DNA of 64,000 bases from Paenibacillus senegalimassiliensis (GTDB lineage Bacteria; Bacillota; Bacilli; Paenibacillales; Paenibacillaceae): the NCBI RefSeq assembly GCF_001486585.1, contig NZ_LN909044.1:186001-250000 (forward strand). Direction: 5' to 3'. A program made the translations under genes and the position numbers. This document shows, one piece after another, positions 18,697-25,952 of the stretch; position 1 is the stretch's first letter; every line of letters begins with the position of its first letter. The notes beneath the pieces are model-generated. The model had not been told where the DNA came from. It ran no database searches and worked only from the letters and a program-made list of their open reading frames with translations.

Positions 18697-19245
18697 TTAG
18701 TTCTTGCCTATCTGAATCAACGACTCCAGCTTACTGACGAACTCCTCCCCGGATTGCATTGCACTGGGTCCAATCAGCTTCTCAACAATGCGGCCCTCCC
18801 GATCTACCAGAACGACCGTAGGCACAGCGAGCACTCCAAGTGAATTGCTGGCCATTCCGTCAAGATCGAAGTAAGCTGGCATCTGCAAATCGTGTTCTTC
18901 TGTAAAGGTTCTGGCTCCCTCCACCGAATCATCCGGTGTGACATTCACGGAAATAAAAGCAATTTCATCGCTATATTCCGAATACAGACTGTCGATATAC
19001 GGAATTTCCTTCTGGCAGTATTGGCACCACGAAGCCCAGAAGCTGTACAGAATAGGGCCATCGAGGTCAGAGGTGTTCAGCAACTCGTCACCACTGCGAA
19101 TAGCCGCCAATTCAAAGGCTGGTAAGGCTTCCACCTGCTCCTTGGACACCTCGGCAACGGGGGTCAATGAACTACCGGAACAGCCCGAGATGATCACCGT
19201 GACAAGAACCAAGCCGGCCATAAAGCTCTTTAGGTTTATTTTCAT
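18697..19245 (-). CDS. TlpA/ResA-like thioredoxin lipoprotein
   Basis: 182 residues with a lipobox (VIISGC). The thioredoxin domain carries the active site WASWCQYCQKEIPY and the cis-proline loop VPTVVLVD. It should be anchored outside the membrane and exchange electrons with the CcdA-like protein encoded next. A haem-maturation role is possible, but the operon suggests a role in sulfur transfer. Confidence 0.9.
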   Translation of the reverse strand: MKINLKSFMAGLVLVTVIISGCSGSSLTPVAEVSKEQVEALPAFELAAIRSGDELLNTSDLDGPILYSFWASWCQYCQKEIPYIDSLYSEYSDEIAFISVNVTPDDSVEGARTFTEEHDLQMPAYFDLDGMASNSLGVLAVPTVVLVDREGRIVEKLIGPSAMQSGEEFVSKLESLIQIGKN

Positions 19246-19265
19246 TTATTTATCCTCGCCAGGTT

Positions 19266-19526
19266 TCAGTTCTTCTTCAAATAGATATGATAATTGCCGT
19301 CCTCTTCTATGATGCCGAGAAATTCGGCTAACTTGTTCATCTTCACCGCAGCCGGAATCGTCTTCGTCGCGATCGTATGGTCAGTCACCTCAACGACAAT
19401 CTCGCCAGACTCGGCTTTCTTCAGCCCCTTCAATGCCAGGTCCAGGGTATGGGGGCATACCTCCCCAATCGCGTCGATGACATGGTCTTTTTTCAATTTG
19501 CTCAAGTCCTCTTGGGTATAGCTCAT
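19266..19526 (-). CDS. TusA-like sulfur carrier protein
   Basis: 86 residues with the TusA signature DAIGEVCPHTLDLALKGL; Cys24 would carry a persulfide. A homologue (YeeD/TsuB) functions together with TsuA in thiosulfate uptake, and its occurrence four genes before a TsuA-like gene fits. The frame shares ATGA with the stop of the upstream rhodanese gene. Confidence 0.9.
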   Translation of the reverse strand: MSYTQEDLSKLKKDHVIDAIGEVCPHTLDLALKGLKKAESGEIVVEVTDHTIATKTIPAAVKMNKLAEFLGIIEEDGNYHIYLKKN

Positions 19527-19912
19527 TTTACCGACTTCCTCTCCAAATTCTTCATATTAAATGAGGTGATGACATGCTCTGGCCCTTCAGCAACGTCCGC
19601 ATTCCATGCCAGCATACCTCCCGCATAATTGTGCACCTTCTGTATGCCTTCCGATTGAAAATATTTGGAGACCTCAAGGCTCCTTCTTCCACTGCGGCAA
19701 ACCAGAACATATTCCGCTTCCTTGTCGAATTGATCGATAAGCTCCGGAATTTCTCCCATCGGGAGAAGTGGAATCCCCGGAATATGCGCTTCCTGATATT
19801 CTTCGGGCTCACGAACATCGATAACATAAATATTTCGCTGCTCCGGATTATTTAATATTTCTGAGAGCTCTGTGGCACTCACATGGGAGACTCCCTCGAT
19901 AGTTTCAGGCAT
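19523..19912 (-). CDS. Single-domain rhodanese sulfurtransferase
   Basis: 129 residues when begun at the ATG 12 bases after GAGAGGAG; a TTG four codons earlier abuts the ribosome site. Rhodanese motifs YVIDVREPEEYQEAHIPG and the active loop VCRSGRRS with its cysteine are present. No signal peptide is seen, so it is cytoplasmic. It likely receives thiosulfate sulfane sulfur and hands it to the TusA-like protein encoded next. Confidence 0.9.
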   Translation of the reverse strand: MPETIEGVSHVSATELSEILNNPEQRNIYVIDVREPEEYQEAHIPGIPLLPMGEIPELIDQFDKEAEYVLVCRSGRRSLEVSKYFQSEGIQKVHNYAGGMLAWNADVAEGPEHVITSFNMKNLERKSVK

Positions 19913-19932
19913 TACTGCTGCCAACTCCTCTC

Positions 19933-20919
19933 TTATATTTCAATGTCCGTATCTGCCGAGTTGCCCCACTCTGCCCAGGAACCTTCATACGGTCTGATAT
20001 CCGAATAACCAAGCAGGCGAAGGGAGAAATAGGAATGAGAGCCCCGTACATTCGTCTGGCAATATGGAATGACCGTCTTATCTTCAACGACACCAATCGC
20101 CTCAAATTGCTGCTTTAATTGCTCATGAGTTAAAAATTTCTCTAATCCTTCTTCGTTTTCGGCTACTGCCGTGGTCCATTCCTTATGCACCGCTCCGGGA
20201 ATATGCCCGCCCCGCTGGTTATCTCTCAAATCCGTGCCTTCATATTCCTCGGAAGAGCGCGTATCGAGAAAGACCACATCACCTGTACCAATCGCCTGCT
20301 CCACCTCTGCTTTTGTCGACACGAGCTTCCCATTGGCTTTGGCTACAAAATTACCCTTTGCTGGTGCAGCCGGATCAATGTCAATGTCCTGCCCATCCGT
20401 CAACCATGCGGCATAACCGCCGTTCAGCACCTTCACCCGGTCTTGCAAGCCATAATATTCAAGCGTATAGAAGACGCGCGTTGCGCTCAGGGCATTGCCG
20501 TCATCGTAGACAACAATGGTCGAATTCTGATTGACTCCCGCGTTCTGAACGACTTCGGTATATTTATCCTCCGGCAAAATGAAGCCGGCAATCTCATTGT
20601 CAGGGTCGTTCAACTGTCCGCTGCTCAGCGACACAGCTCCGGGAATATGGCCTTCCTCGTAGCCCTTGGACCGGGCATCAATGATGACTACATCGGCATC
20701 ATTCAGATGCTCCGCCACCCAGGAGACATCGGCCAATAGATGGGCGTTCGGATAATCAGCAGACTGGCTGTCATTGGTCTGCGAAGCGTTCACAGCGTTC
20801 GAATTTGTGCTATTTGCCGCAGAATTCCCACCGCTGTTGCAAGCTGTTAGTACCAGAATAAATGAAAATACTAGTAGAGCTAAGCTTGCGTAGCGACGGT
20901 TCGTGTTTGTTTTGTTCAT
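19933..20919 (-). CDS. Two-domain rhodanese lipoprotein (thiosulfate sulfurtransferase)
   Basis: 328 residues with an N-terminal lipobox (LVLTAC) and an Asn/Ser-rich linker. Two rhodanese domains follow. The first (VVIIDARSKGYEEGHIPGA) has Asp where the catalytic Cys would be (VVYDDGNALSA) and is inactive. The second carries the active CQTNVRGS. This is the usual SseA/TST layout but exported and lipid-anchored. As first gene of the operon it may process thiosulfate at the outer face before TsuA-mediated import. Confidence 0.9.
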   Translation of the reverse strand: MNKTNTNRRYASLALLVFSFILVLTACNSGGNSAANSTNSNAVNASQTNDSQSADYPNAHLLADVSWVAEHLNDADVVIIDARSKGYEEGHIPGAVSLSSGQLNDPDNEIAGFILPEDKYTEVVQNAGVNQNSTIVVYDDGNALSATRVFYTLEYYGLQDRVKVLNGGYAAWLTDGQDIDIDPAAPAKGNFVAKANGKLVSTKAEVEQAIGTGDVVFLDTRSSEEYEGTDLRDNQRGGHIPGAVHKEWTTAVAENEEGLEKFLTHEQLKQQFEAIGVVEDKTVIPYCQTNVRGSHSYFSLRLLGYSDIRPYEGSWAEWGNSADTDIEI

Positions 20920-20992
20920 ATGCCCTCTCTCCCTTTGCTTTTATGCCTTAAAAGTTTGTATTTCAAGCTTGATTTAACTTGATTTGAAACAT

Positions 20993-21021
20993 ATACTATC
21001 ATTATTCCGATCTAATAACAA
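20993..21021 (-). promoter_or_regulatory. Promoter of the thiosulfate operon
   Basis: On the minus strand TTGTTA, a 17-base spacer and TAGTAT, about 75 bases before the first start codon. Two direct copies of AAATCAAG, ten bases apart, follow the -10 and could be an operator. Confidence 0.5.
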
Positions 21022-21084
21022 TGTTTATTTTTAATGGATTTTTCGAGGTGTACCATGAGATTTATACATAAGGAGAGTACAATA

Positions 21085-22146
21085 ATGCAGACTAGACAGA
21101 CTTCAAATGCTGGACAAAGATGGTTGATGTATTGGGGTTTATGGGGGCTCTTGGCAACCCTTCTTACATCTTGTGCACTGGAGACCAAAGAAGAGGCTGA
21201 AAAGAGGTTGAACGACTCTGGATCAGCAGGGAAGCTGACATCCGTACAGTTCTATGTTCCTGTGGAGAATGAAAATAAAATTACTATTGTAGATATAGCT
21301 GATGCTTCTGTCGTCGGGGAGATTGAGGTTGGCGAAGGGCCGATGAATACGGTCTTTTCCAGTACCATGCGGCAGGCCTATGTGACGAACCATCTGAGCA
21401 GTACGGTTTCTTTTATCGATACGATGAACTTGAAGCAGACGGCAGAAGTAGAGGTCGGCCCCATGCCTCACGGGCTTGTCTTGTCCGCAGATAACAAAAC
21501 CCTCTATGTAGCTACCATAGCCGACCAATATCTTTATGTTCTCGATACCCAGAAGGCCGAAGTCACGCAAACCATCGATATGGGCGAAGGTGCCAAGACC
21601 AACTATATTACCTCTTACGGCAAAACGATTTATGTGAGCGATCATGAGAATGACAAGGTTTATATCGTTGATACAACGACAAACTCCCTGGAGAGAACTC
21701 TTTCCACCGGAAGCTTGCCACGCGCAGTCAAAGTCTCTGGCGATGGCAGCAAGCTCTATGTTCCGACCGCGAATGACGGTAATCTGGAAATCTATGATAC
21801 GGCTACAGGGGAACAGCTCTCGGTCATAGCCGCGGTGGAAGGAGCAACCGATGTCGTCATTACAGAAGACGAATCTATAGCCGTCATCAGTGGTGTAGAG
21901 GGGAATTCCCTAGCCATCATCGATTTGAAGGAAGAGCAAACGTTAGCTATTGTAGAAGACTTACCGGGAGCCAAGCATCTGGCTTTCAACCGGCTGGAAA
22001 ACAGGGTATATGTGACATTGAGTGAATCCGATGAAATTGCCGTGATTGATATGGCGAGCTACAAGGTGGAATACAAGCTTAAAGTCGGCGTACGCCCGCA
22101 TGGTATTCAGATCAAGGCGCTGCCCGGCATTGGCGGTAGCTGCTGA
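21085..22146 (+). CDS. YVTN beta-propeller lipoprotein
   Basis: 353 residues from the ATG behind AAGGAGAG. A lipobox-like LLTSCALE near residue 32 indicates lipid anchoring. The rest is about seven repeats of the YVTN type (e.g. RQAYVTNHLSSTVSFIDT, KTLYVATIADQYLYVLDT). It ends in GIGGSC, leaving a free C-terminal cysteine. Propellers of this kind bind ligands or metals; no function can be assigned. It is divergent from the thiosulfate operon across about 165 bases. Confidence 0.85.
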   Translation: MQTRQTSNAGQRWLMYWGLWGLLATLLTSCALETKEEAEKRLNDSGSAGKLTSVQFYVPVENENKITIVDIADASVVGEIEVGEGPMNTVFSSTMRQAYVTNHLSSTVSFIDTMNLKQTAEVEVGPMPHGLVLSADNKTLYVATIADQYLYVLDTQKAEVTQTIDMGEGAKTNYITSYGKTIYVSDHENDKVYIVDTTTNSLERTLSTGSLPRAVKVSGDGSKLYVPTANDGNLEIYDTATGEQLSVIAAVEGATDVVITEDESIAVISGVEGNSLAIIDLKEEQTLAIVEDLPGAKHLAFNRLENRVYVTLSESDEIAVIDMASYKVEYKLKVGVRPHGIQIKALPGIGGSC

Positions 22147-22199
22147 TATGGGGAATAGATATGGGTGGTATACGCCACCTCATTCCAGGCAAAACAAAA

Positions 22200-22222
22200 G
22201 AGCCTGCAACCCTAGCAGACTC
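22200..22222 (-). terminator. Minus-direction terminator, second copy of family
   Basis: GAG-T-CTGC, 7-base loop, GCAG-G-CTC on the minus strand, then TTTTGTTTT. Same design as 15797-15828, with compensatory stem changes. Confidence 0.65.
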
Positions 22223-22237
22223 GTGGTATGAAAGAAA

Positions 22238-22287
22238 AAAGAAGTGACTCACTCATTAGGTTGGAGCCAGTGAGAGTCACTTCTTCA
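22238..22287 (-). terminator. Terminator-like inverted repeat
   Basis: Arms AAGAAGTGACTC and GAGTCACTTCTT with extra CACTCA/TGAG pairing. On the minus strand a T6 run follows, so it points away from the tRNA gene. With the hairpins on either side it isolates the convergent YVTN gene. Confidence 0.65.
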
Positions 22288-22360
22288 CGTTTAAACTTTC
22301 TTGGAGGAGTAATCTTACTAAGCATAATAACGAAATACATGTAAGACACTTTGTAGTACA

Positions 22361-22402
22361 ACCAAGCACGGCCCCCGGAAATCCCGGAGACCGCGCTTGG
22401 TT
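22361..22402 (-). terminator. Terminator downstream of tRNA-Thr
   Basis: ACCAAGC and GCTTGGT arms with an inner CCGG/CCGG hairpin, 15 bases past the tRNA 3' end. The U-tract is weak. Confidence 0.5.
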
Positions 22403-22416
22403 TGACTTACTAAGGA

Positions 22417-22488
22417 TGCTGGTGAAGGGAATTGAACCCCCGGCCTACGCATTACGAGTGCGTTGCTCTACCCCTGAGCTACACCAGC
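22417..22488 (-). tRNA. tRNA-Thr (anticodon CGT)
   Basis: A 72-nt cloverleaf on the minus strand: acceptor GCTGGTG/CACCAGC with discriminator A, D-arm GCTC..GAGC, anticodon stem ACGCA/TGCGT around CTCGTAA (anticodon CGT reads ACG, Thr), and T-arm loop TTCAATT. CCA is not encoded. Confidence 0.95.
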
Positions 22489-22597
22489 AAGTCATTTTTG
22501 CGAACAGGAATTATTATAACTCGTTTTGTGAATATTGCAAGCCTAATTTAATGGGTATGCTTGGCGCTGTCCCCAAGCACCTGGCTTCCCCATAAAG

Positions 22598-22897
22598 CTA
22601 CAGCTTCTCCCGCACCGAACGCAGCTTTTGCTCTGAAGAGCTTGCCTTGTCGCGGCGGTCGTCAATTTTGACCGAGGTGGATACGCGGCCTGCCCCGGAC
22701 TGGAATGGTGCTTCATGAATGGCCCGAATGGCGACGAACACCTGATCCAGCGGCCCTTCAATAATGGTGCTCATCGAGGTCAACGTATATGTGATCCCTG
22801 ACTGCTTCTCCAAAACATGCTGCAACTCGGCTACATAACTGCTAAGACTGGTGCTTCCGGTTCCGATGGGAATGACGGTAACTTCAGCAATGGCCAT
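22598..22897 (-). CDS. MTH1187/YqgV-family thiamine-binding protein
   Basis: 99 residues with the family pattern MAIAEVTVIPIGTGSTSLSSYVAELQHVL, then TLTSMSTIIEGPLDQVF and a final amphipathic helix. Family members form small ferredoxin-fold oligomers that bind thiamine-like ligands. A second homologue is encoded inside the TPP-controlled transporter operon at 53.9 kb. An 18-bp perfect palindrome lies 66 bases upstream. Confidence 0.88.
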   Translation of the reverse strand: MAIAEVTVIPIGTGSTSLSSYVAELQHVLEKQSGITYTLTSMSTIIEGPLDQVFVAIRAIHEAPFQSGAGRVSTSVKIDDRRDKASSSEQKLRSVREKL

Positions 22898-22962
22898 TCG
22901 TACCCTCTCCTTTTGGCGTCTTTACTATATCCATTTTAGCAATCCTCCCTCCAAAATTCCAG

Positions 22963-22980
22963 GCGCTATCATGATAGCGC
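22963..22980. promoter_or_regulatory. Perfect 18-bp palindrome, possible operator
   Basis: GCGCTATCATGATAGCGC, symmetric over all 18 positions, between the divergent thiamine-binding and nrdD genes. Its shape suits a dimeric regulator; which one is unknown. Confidence 0.5.
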
Positions 22981-23257
22981 TTAAGACTTGCTGCTAAGCC
23001 AAACCCACGCTCAACAGATTCTTAAGACCTATATTTAGAACCAAGGTCCTGGTCAAAGAAAATTCACAACTTTTGCCTTCTCCCCACTGCCCGCATCAGT
23101 ATTGGGATTGGCGATTTTCATGACTTTTCCGTGCATTTTCACATCCCTAAATCTCGTTTACAAACACAACATCTTGGGCTATTCTAAAAACATCGCAACA
23201 AAATATAGTATACATACAAGCCTTACGGCACATATATGGATATTTCTCGCAGCACAC

Positions 23258-23292
23258 AAAGGCATATCAACTTAACCCGTTGAGATGCCTTT
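23258..23292 (+). terminator. Terminator-like hairpin in nrdD leader
   Basis: AAAGGCAT-A-TCAAC pairs with GTTGA-G-ATGCCTTT around a 7-base loop, 13 pairs with one mismatch, followed by TTCATAAG. Either a weak terminator or an attenuator upstream of nrdD. Confidence 0.5.
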
Positions 23293-23389
23293 TCATAAGA
23301 GGTTGTTCAAAAAGTCGTCTTTCCAGAACGAAGCAATTTCTGCTATCTCAAGAACTAAAAACTCAGTTAACAGGGAGGAGAAGCGTGCT

Positions 23390-25366
23390 ATGGCTTTATT
23401 GAATCAGACCTATACGAGCCAGGACATCATGCTGGACGAAGTCATTGAATTAGGTGAGGAAATCATCCAAAGCCGGAACCTGGAGGTTCTGCGCGAGAAT
23501 GCCAATTTGAATGGAGAAAGCTTCTCCGGGAAAATGAGCAAGCTCGGCAGTGAATATGCCAAGTGGTATGCCAACCATTTTGTGATGCCAGGCCGCGTGG
23601 TACAAGCCATTCAGGACAATATCGTCTATGTCCACGATCTCGACCAATATGCCATAGGCACGACGAACTGTATCTTTATTCCTTTTGACAAGCTCCTGCG
23701 CGAGGGCTTCAACACGGGCAACGGCAGTGTTCGTCCACCAACCTCCATCATGACGGCGATGGCGCTGGTCGCAATTATTTTCCAATCCCAGCAAAATTCA
23801 CAGTACGGCGGTGTGTCGGCCAACAAGCTGGATTATGATCTGGCCCCTTACGTCGCCAAATCTTTCAGCAAATATTTCCGCAAAGGTCTGGAATATTTCG
23901 AGGAAAACCTTGCAGATGCTGACTTGGGCGAGATTACGATGAGCCGCCTGGATCTGCAAGAGCAGCTCCCTAGAACGTTTAAATATGCCATGAAGGAAAC
24001 GGAAATCGAAACGTTGCAAGCGGCGGAGAGTCTCGTGCATAACCTCAACACGATGTCGAGCCGGGCCGGGGGACAGATTCCTTTTACGAGTATTAACTAT
24101 GGTACCTGCACATCACCGGAAGGTCAGCTTGTCATTCGTTCCCTGCTGGACGCTACGATTCGTGGCTTGGGTAGCGGCGAGACGCCGATTTTCCCGATTC
24201 AAATCTTCAAATGCAAACAAGGGGTTAATCAAAATCCGGGAGAGCCCAACTACGCCTTGTTCCTTAAAGCCGCAGAATGCTCAGCCAAGCGTTTGTATCC
24301 GAACTTTGCCAATCTGGATGCTCCGCTCAATCTCATGTATTACGATCCGGCCAACCCGGATACGGAATTTGCTACGATGGGTTGCCGGACGCGGGTGCTG
24401 GCGGACCGCTTCGGACGGAACCATCTGTCCGGGAAGGGGAACCTTTCCTTTAATACACTGAATCTGGTCAAGCTGGGACTGGAGCATGGTACCGCTTTAG
24501 GCAAACGCAAAACGGCAGACGAACGCGGCTTCTACCGCGAACTGACCCACTATATGGACATTTCTCTGGAAGGACTGCTGCATCGCTTCCAGATTCAAGC
24601 CTCCCAGAAGGCCAAGGCTTCTGACTTTATGATGCGGGAAGGCGTATGGGAAGGCGGCGAACAACTCGGCCCGGAAGATACGGTAGGCGACTTGCTCAAG
24701 CATGGTAGCCTGTCCATCGGGTTCATTGGACTAGCCGAATGCATGAAGGCTATGTATGGCAAGCATCATGGGGAAGATAAAGAAGTCTACCAGAAGGCTT
24801 ATGATATCATCACTTATATGCGCCGTTATTGCGATGAGCAAAGCGAACGCCATAATTTGAACATTACGTTATTTGCTACGCCCGCTGAAGGGCTGTCCGG
24901 TAAATTCACCAAACGCGATCATGCAATATACGGTACGGTTCCCGGTGTGATAGATCGCGAGTATTACACGAATTCGTTCCATATTCCGGTATACTACAAC
25001 TTGAGCGCGGCCCGGAAGATCGAACTGGAAGCCAAATTCCATGACCTGTGCAACGCCGGTGCAATCTCTTATATCGAGCTGAACGGTAATGCTCGCAGCA
25101 ATCCGGCTGCATTCCTCAAGATCATTAGGTACGCGCTTGAGCAGCAGGTTAGCTATTTCAGCATTAACCACCCGATCGACCGCTGCTCAGCTTGCGGCTA
25201 CGAAGGCATTATCGGAGCAAATTGCCCATCATGCGGAGCTCATGAGCATGACGTCCATATTCGCCGTCTGCGCCGCGTAACGGGTTACTTGACCGGAGAC
25301 TTCCAGACACGGTTCAATGCAGCCAAGCAAGCGGAAGTTCGGGACCGCGTGAAGCACGACGCATGA
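23390..25366 (+). CDS. nrdD: Anaerobic (class III) ribonucleoside-triphosphate reductase
   Basis: 658 residues from the ATG behind GGGAGGAG; the frame upstream of it is not typical protein. The family core is clear: SSRAGGQIPFTSINYGT, GSGETPIFPIQIFKCKQGVN, FATMGCRTRVLADRFGR with the likely thiyl-radical cysteine. A Zn site follows (CSACGY and CPSCGA) and the glycyl-radical loop RRVTGYLTG holds the radical glycine near residue 632. An N-terminal ATP-cone of about 90 residues, common in this family, is not visible. It makes dNTPs without oxygen after activation by NrdG, whose gene overlaps its end. Confidence 0.95.
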   Translation: MALLNQTYTSQDIMLDEVIELGEEIIQSRNLEVLRENANLNGESFSGKMSKLGSEYAKWYANHFVMPGRVVQAIQDNIVYVHDLDQYAIGTTNCIFIPFDKLLREGFNTGNGSVRPPTSIMTAMALVAIIFQSQQNSQYGGVSANKLDYDLAPYVAKSFSKYFRKGLEYFEENLADADLGEITMSRLDLQEQLPRTFKYAMKETEIETLQAAESLVHNLNTMSSRAGGQIPFTSINYGTCTSPEGQLVIRSLLDATIRGLGSGETPIFPIQIFKCKQGVNQNPGEPNYALFLKAAECSAKRLYPNFANLDAPLNLMYYDPANPDTEFATMGCRTRVLADRFGRNHLSGKGNLSFNTLNLVKLGLEHGTALGKRKTADERGFYRELTHYMDISLEGLLHRFQIQASQKAKASDFMMREGVWEGGEQLGPEDTVGDLLKHGSLSIGFIGLAECMKAMYGKHHGEDKEVYQKAYDIITYMRRYCDEQSERHNLNITLFATPAEGLSGKFTKRDHAIYGTVPGVIDREYYTNSFHIPVYYNLSAARKIELEAKFHDLCNAGAISYIELNGNARSNPAAFLKIIRYALEQQVSYFSINHPIDRCSACGYEGIIGANCPSCGAHEHDVHIRRLRRVTGYLTGDFQTRFNAAKQAEVRDRVKHDA

Positions 25367-25881
25367 ATATTTGCGGATATTACCCGGAATCCATCAATGA
25401 AGGCGAAGGCTTAAGGGCTGCGATCTTCATCAGCGGCTGTCGTCACTACTGCAAGGGTTGTTTTAGCCCCAAGACATGGAACTTCGATTATGGTGAGCCG
25501 TTTACCAAGGAGCGAGAAGCAGAAATTATCGACGACATCAAGAACAATCCCTTGCTGAGTGGTCTATCGATCCTGGGGGGCGATCCTTTCTTCTCCTCTG
25601 CCGAGGTGAGCGGATTTATCGATCGACTGGTCGCGGCAACCGGACCCATTTCTATATGGATTTATACCGGTTATACGTATGAGGAATTGCTAGCGCGTCC
25701 TAATTCTGATGAATTTGAGCTACTACGACGCTGCGAGGTACTGGTAGACGGGCGGTTTGAGGAAGCCAAACGTGATCCCTCCCTGCTCTATTGCGGCAGC
25801 TCCAATCAGCGCTTGATCAATATCCAGCAAAGCCTGCACCACGGGCAGGTCGTTCTATGGGAGTCTATGCTTTCATTTTGA
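25363..25881 (+). CDS. nrdG: Anaerobic RNR-activating radical-SAM protein
   Basis: 172 residues overlapping nrdD by ATGA. The radical-SAM cluster motif CRHYCKGC (Cys26, 30, 33) and the SAM-binding GGDPF are present, with the family start MNICGYYPESINEGEG. NrdG generates the glycyl radical on NrdD using a 4Fe-4S cluster and SAM. The tight overlap indicates coupled translation. Confidence 0.95.
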   Translation: MNICGYYPESINEGEGLRAAIFISGCRHYCKGCFSPKTWNFDYGEPFTKEREAEIIDDIKNNPLLSGLSILGGDPFFSSAEVSGFIDRLVAATGPISIWIYTGYTYEELLARPNSDEFELLRRCEVLVDGRFEEAKRDPSLLYCGSSNQRLINIQQSLHHGQVVLWESMLSF

Positions 25882-25886
25882 ATTAC

Positions 25887-25920
25887 AAAAGCCTGCATCC
25901 AATCGGACGCAGGCTTTTTT
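25887..25920. terminator. Bidirectional terminator after nrdG
   Basis: AAAAGCCTGC / GCAGGCTTTT arms with a T6 run on the plus strand and TTTTG on the minus strand. It serves both nrdG and the convergent hexosaminidase gene. Confidence 0.9.
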
Positions 25921-25921
25921 G

Positions 25922-25942
25922 AGTCATCTAAGATGACTTTTT
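25922..25942 (+). terminator. Second terminator after nrdG
   Basis: Seven-bp stem AGTCATC / GATGACT with a TAA loop and T5, directly behind the first. Confidence 0.65.
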
Positions 25943-25952
25943 AAATTACCTT

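Larger units (their letters stand above)
22898..23389. other. Intergenic region before nrdDG
   Basis: About 490 bases without a gene. It holds an 18-bp palindrome, an AT-rich stretch around 23198-23213 (ACAAAATATAGTATAC) that loosely resembles an NrdR box, and a hairpin close to the nrdD start. No clear ORF is seen. Confidence 0.5.

Noticed and set aside
23280..23389. Longer N-terminus for NrdD including an ATP-cone
   Set aside because: The upstream 35 codons are basic, lack ATP-cone motifs and precede a strong GGGAGGAG site for the internal ATG.
25315..25340. NrdD has FNAAK where other NrdDs often have FNAGK, suggesting loss of the radical glycine
   Set aside because: The glycyl-radical residue lies in the RVxGYL loop about ten residues earlier, and RRVTGYL is intact, so the enzyme should be active.
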